A stretch of DNA of 7,948 nt from Thermoplasmata archaeon (GTDB taxonomy: Archaea > Thermoplasmatota > Thermoplasmata > JAGHBH01), in assembly GCA_030673205.1 (NCBI GenBank), contig DAOVJP010000054.1:1-7948 (forward strand), in the 5' to 3' direction. This document shows, one piece after another, positions 5,926 to 7,948 of this stretch. The translations under genes were made by a program, and so were the position numbers. Numbering within the stretch: the stretch's first letter is position 1; each line of letters opens with the position of its first letter. The notes beneath the pieces were generated by a model that searched no databases, was not told the DNA's origin, and was given only the letters and a program-made list of their open reading frames with translations.

Positions 5926-7053
5926 ATGGGCCGCAAAGAGACGCGAGAGGAGAAGGAAGGCCAGGGAGCCCGTCCCAGGGCAACGGCCGAGGTTCGCGAG
6001 AACAAGGCTTTCATCGACGACCAGGGAGAGGCTAGCCTGGTATACAACAAAGGATGTTTCGGCCAACCCCAGAGCGGCGGCTCGCTCATCCTGGACCCGC
6101 TAGAGGCGGTGTATCTTTTGGATGTGGATCGCATAGTATTGGATGAGAAGGGTGCCCTATCTCGGGAGGATGCGATGCGATGGGGTATGGGGACAGTGGA
6201 GGGTTTCGAGGTCAAATATCTCGTGTACAGGGAGATGCGTCAGAGGGGATATGTGGTCAAGGACGGCCCCCATCCCGTGGATTTCCGCGTATTCCCCAGG
6301 GGCGGCAGGCCAAACAAGAACCCGTCGAAGTACTGGCTGAAGGCCACCAGCGAGCGGTGGCCGGCAGCCCTGGAGGAGTTAAGAGGACTGAGGCTCAAGG
6401 CCTCCAATGTGAAGAAGAATCTGCTGATGGGAGTGGCGGACGAGGAGGGGGATGTCACATATTATGCCATATCAGACAGGTCTCTCCAGGGCGATATGGG
6501 TCCTCTGAAGGGATTGCCGAGGGGCGTATATGCTCATCTCCTGAAGGATAGGGTCATGGTATTCGATGTCGAAAAGGCGGAGATCATCCACAGAGAGGGG
6601 TGGTACGGCCAACTCCTGGGGCCCAGCCTACAGCTCAGTATATTGGAGGCGTCATATCTCGCCTCCGCCGGCGTGCTGGAACTGATGGATGCAGGGAGTG
6701 GAGAGCCCATAGGGATAGATGTCCTTGAGAAGAGAGGAGAGGAACTCCAGGACGCATTTCAACTCCGCCGCATGGCCTACACGAACATGAGGGATAATGG
6801 GTTGGTGGTGAAGACCGGCTTCAAATACGGGGCCCATTTCAGGGTATATGATGGAGACCCAAGCAATCATCACGCCCGCTTCCTGGTTCACGTGGTTTCT
6901 AGGGAACACAACACCACATGGCCCGAGTTGAGCAGGGCCGTGCGTCTCGCCCAGGGAGTGAAGAAGGAGTTGTTGTTAGCCAGCCCTATAGAGGGGGGCC
7001 AGGGGATGGCTGGTGGGATGGAATACACGAGGATAAGGCGCCTCACCCCATGA
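5926..7053 (+). CDS. endA: tRNA-splicing endonuclease, fused two-repeat (alpha2) type
   Basis: 375 residues from ATG 5926. The enzyme cuts introns from pre-tRNA at the bulge-helix-bulge motif. The chain contains two homologous halves. The N-terminal half (about 20-185; DPLEAVYLL, YREMRQRGYVVKDG, DFRVF) lacks the catalytic residues: the tyrosine position is Phe123, and no histidine follows. The C-terminal half (about 205-352) is active-type: ILEASYLA, YTNMRDNGLVVKTGFKYG, catalytic Tyr308, His316 in HARFLVHV, and Lys346 or Lys347 in RLAQGVKKELL. This pseudo-plus-catalytic order is the alpha2 homodimer type known from Archaeoglobus and Thermoplasma. It is longer than the roughly 305-residue Archaeoglobus enzyme, with a charged N-terminus and a 23-residue tail. 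The frame stays open upstream to an ATG at 5785, but the TATA box at 5895-5904 and the low-complexity extension argue against that start. Confidence 0.95.
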   Translation: MGRKETREEKEGQGARPRATAEVRENKAFIDDQGEASLVYNKGCFGQPQSGGSLILDPLEAVYLLDVDRIVLDEKGALSREDAMRWGMGTVEGFEVKYLVYREMRQRGYVVKDGPHPVDFRVFPRGGRPNKNPSKYWLKATSERWPAALEELRGLRLKASNVKKNLLMGVADEEGDVTYYAISDRSLQGDMGPLKGLPRGVYAHLLKDRVMVFDVEKAEIIHREGWYGQLLGPSLQLSILEASYLASAGVLELMDAGSGEPIGIDVLEKRGEELQDAFQLRRMAYTNMRDNGLVVKTGFKYGAHFRVYDGDPSNHHARFLVHVVSREHNTTWPELSRAVRLAQGVKKELLLASPIEGGQGMAGGMEYTRIRRLTP

Positions 7054-7056
7054 GCT

Positions 7057-7073
7057 GGGGGGGGGATCGTCCC
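7057..7073. repeat. G9 run with CGTCCC, degenerate direct copy of the stem-loop's left arm
   Basis: Nine G residues followed by ATCGTCCC, starting three bases after the endA stop. It resembles the GGGGCCGTCCCC arm of the hairpin at 7137-7175 in the same orientation, so the two may be copies of one element. Confidence 0.45.
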
Positions 7074-7136
7074 ACACCATAGGCTAGGATTCAGGGTATT
7101 CAAATAGCTATATTCAAACTTCAAAAAACTCTAGTT

Positions 7137-7175
7137 GGGGCCGTCCCCGACCCAAAAATTGGGGGGGACGACCCC
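7137..7175. repeat. G/C-rich imperfect stem-loop
   Basis: Arms pair as follows: GGGG 7137-7140 with CCCC 7172-7175; one C-A mismatch; CGTCCCC 7142-7148 with GGGGACG 7164-7170; a two-base GA bulge; CCC 7151-7153 with GGG 7161-7163; loop AAAAATT. That is 14 base pairs. It could serve as a 3'-end structure for transcripts of either strand, or be a REP-like intergenic element. Confidence 0.6.
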
Positions 7176-7265
7176 GGGGGGTTGCTTTTGGGGAAACGTC
7201 TGCCTTGAGACAGACAATAACTTACATTGTTGCAAAGGGTATATGTAATTTGCTGTCGCCTCCCC

Positions 7266-7272
7266 TTTTTTT
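7266..7272 (+). terminator. Candidate oligo-T terminator for endA
   Basis: Seven T residues on the plus strand, about 210 bases beyond the endA stop, in a pyrimidine-rich tract (7262-7280). Archaeal RNA polymerase commonly terminates at oligo-T without a hairpin. The long distance from the gene lowers confidence. Confidence 0.35.
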
Positions 7273-7349
7273 CCTCTGCCCAGCATACAATACAACACCC
7301 ATTATCTCCATGGCCTACTAATCCAATAGCCATTGGCTTCTGTTGGATA

Positions 7350-7948
7350 TTATCTACGTATCCTGCGCGACTTCTTTTCCTTCTTGCTCGCCCAGGAATA
7401 GGCTAGGGGGGTTACGACAGTGGTAGCCAGGATGACCACCAACACGGCGGAGAATTGGGCATCGGTGAGGATGCCAGCTTCTTTTCCGTATAGCAGGAGC
7501 ACCATCTCTACCGCCCCCCGTCCCATCATCCCCGCCCCTATCACCATCCCCTCCTTCTTGGTGAAGCCGAGGAAGAGAGAAGCGCCTCCGCATCCCACAA
7601 GCTTTCCCAGAAGCGCTAGACCGAGGAGTACAACACCGAGGACGACCACCATGATCCCAATGTCCTGAAAGGAGGGGGCTAGAAGCTGCACGAAGACAAG
7701 GCCCACATAGCCGAAGAAGAGGGGGCTGAAGATCGCCCGCAGGGTGGGGTCAAGATCGGACACCAGTTTCTCCCACACCCGCCGTCGTTTGAGCATAGGA
7801 CCCAGCTGCGCCCCCCATTTGCCTATGATCAAGCCAGCAATATAGGCGCCTATTGCCTCATGGAGCCCGAAGGGTCTGGCGAGCAGTGCAAGCCCGAAGC
7901 CCAGTAATATGGTGGCGCTCAATGGCATCCGTTCCCTCTTGAGGAAGG
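7350..7948 (-). CDS. Monovalent cation/proton antiporter (Na+/H+ exchanger family), C-terminal part (runs off right edge)
   Basis: 198 codons plus a TAA at 7352-7350; the frame stays open to the right edge (FLKRER before the first visible methionine at 7928), so the N-terminal half is missing. The visible part contains about six hydrophobic helices and family landmarks of the CPA fold: LHEAIGAYIAGLIIGKW, SPLFFGYVGLVFVQ, LGKLVGCGGA, then GAGMMGRGAVEMVLL, the helix with a conserved arginine, and TTVVTPLAYSW near the end. The protein closes with a basic tail (SKKEKKSRRIRR), expected in the cytoplasm. Such carriers exchange Na+ or K+ for H+ at the cell membrane for ion and pH balance. Whether it is NapA-like or Kef-like, and its ion preference, cannot be decided because the ion-binding aspartates lie in the missing half. 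It converges on endA, so no operon link is seen. Confidence 0.87.
   Translation of the reverse strand, partial: FLKRERMPLSATILLGFGLALLARPFGLHEAIGAYIAGLIIGKWGAQLGPMLKRRRVWEKLVSDLDPTLRAIFSPLFFGYVGLVFVQLLAPSFQDIGIMVVVLGVVLLGLALLGKLVGCGGASLFLGFTKKEGMVIGAGMMGRGAVEMVLLLYGKEAGILTDAQFSAVLVVILATTVVTPLAYSWASKKEKKSRRIRR

Larger units (their letters stand above)
7054..7349. other. Convergent intergenic region between endA and the antiporter gene
   Basis: 296 bases with no credible gene, lying between the 3' ends of two converging genes. It holds a G9 run with a CGTCCC motif (7057-7073), a G/C-rich stem-loop (7137-7175), a C4G6 block (7172-7181), a small inverted repeat GTCTG/CAGAC (7199-7216), and a T7 run on the plus strand (7266-7272). 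An A6 run at 7123-7128 is a T6 run on the minus strand. The T-runs are the likely archaeal termination signals for the two genes. No tRNA-like T-loop was seen. Confidence 0.6.

Noticed and set aside
5785..6215. Minus-strand open frames over the tbp/endA promoter region
   Set aside because: They encode the 'RHKGTKT'-like peptide typical of the CACAAAG repeat and run antisense to the endA N-terminus.
7051..7333. Minus-strand open frames between endA and the antiporter (for example 7121-7333, 70 codons, and 6888-7124, 78 codons)
   Set aside because: They run through the stem-loop and T-runs or antisense into endA, have no ribosome site that I can see, and show no family motif.
7054..7349. tRNA or other structured RNA gene in the convergent intergenic region
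   Set aside because: No T-loop consensus, acceptor pairing or cloverleaf spacing was found; the small inverted repeats are too short and isolated.

Overview
The window is archaeal. It encodes a two-repeat TATA-binding protein, a fused (alpha2-type) tRNA-splicing endonuclease, TATA boxes at archaeal spacing, and two exported beta-helix surface proteins rich in N-glycosylation sequons. The gene set resembles Euryarchaeota in the broad sense. Thermoplasmatota (Methanomassiliicoccales or marine benthic group D types) is my best guess, from memory and without a search.

Layout. Positions 1-1280 (minus) hold the N-terminal 426 residues of an exported right-handed beta-helix protein that runs off the left edge. 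Positions 1372-4539 (minus) hold a complete paralogue of about 1055 residues: signal peptide, long beta-helix, two beta-sandwich domains, and a polytopic membrane domain that looks like a site-2 protease (peptidase family M50) whose catalytic motifs have been lost. The two paralogues share an almost identical block just after the signal peptide. Positions 4564-5082 (minus) hold a small V4R-like (4-vinyl-reductase-like) protein. Its stop lies 24 bases before the proposed start of the large surface protein, so the two probably form an operon. Positions 5216-5764 (minus) hold tbp. Divergent from it, 5926-7053 (plus) holds endA, apparently made from a leaderless mRNA. A 296-base convergent intergenic region (7054-7349) carries G-rich repeats and a strong imperfect stem-loop. 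It separates endA from the C-terminal part of a monovalent cation/proton antiporter (7350-7948, minus), which runs off the right edge.

How the genes relate. tbp and endA are information-processing housekeeping genes sharing a divergent promoter region. The left half is a cell-surface module: a soluble cytoplasmic V4R-type candidate sensor next to a membrane-anchored beta-helix protein with a pseudo-protease membrane domain, followed by a second beta-helix paralogue with its own promoter. The most unusual points are the degenerate M50-like domain fused to a surface beta-helix and the probable CTG start of that gene. I found no CRISPR array, tRNA, rRNA, transposase or defence system.
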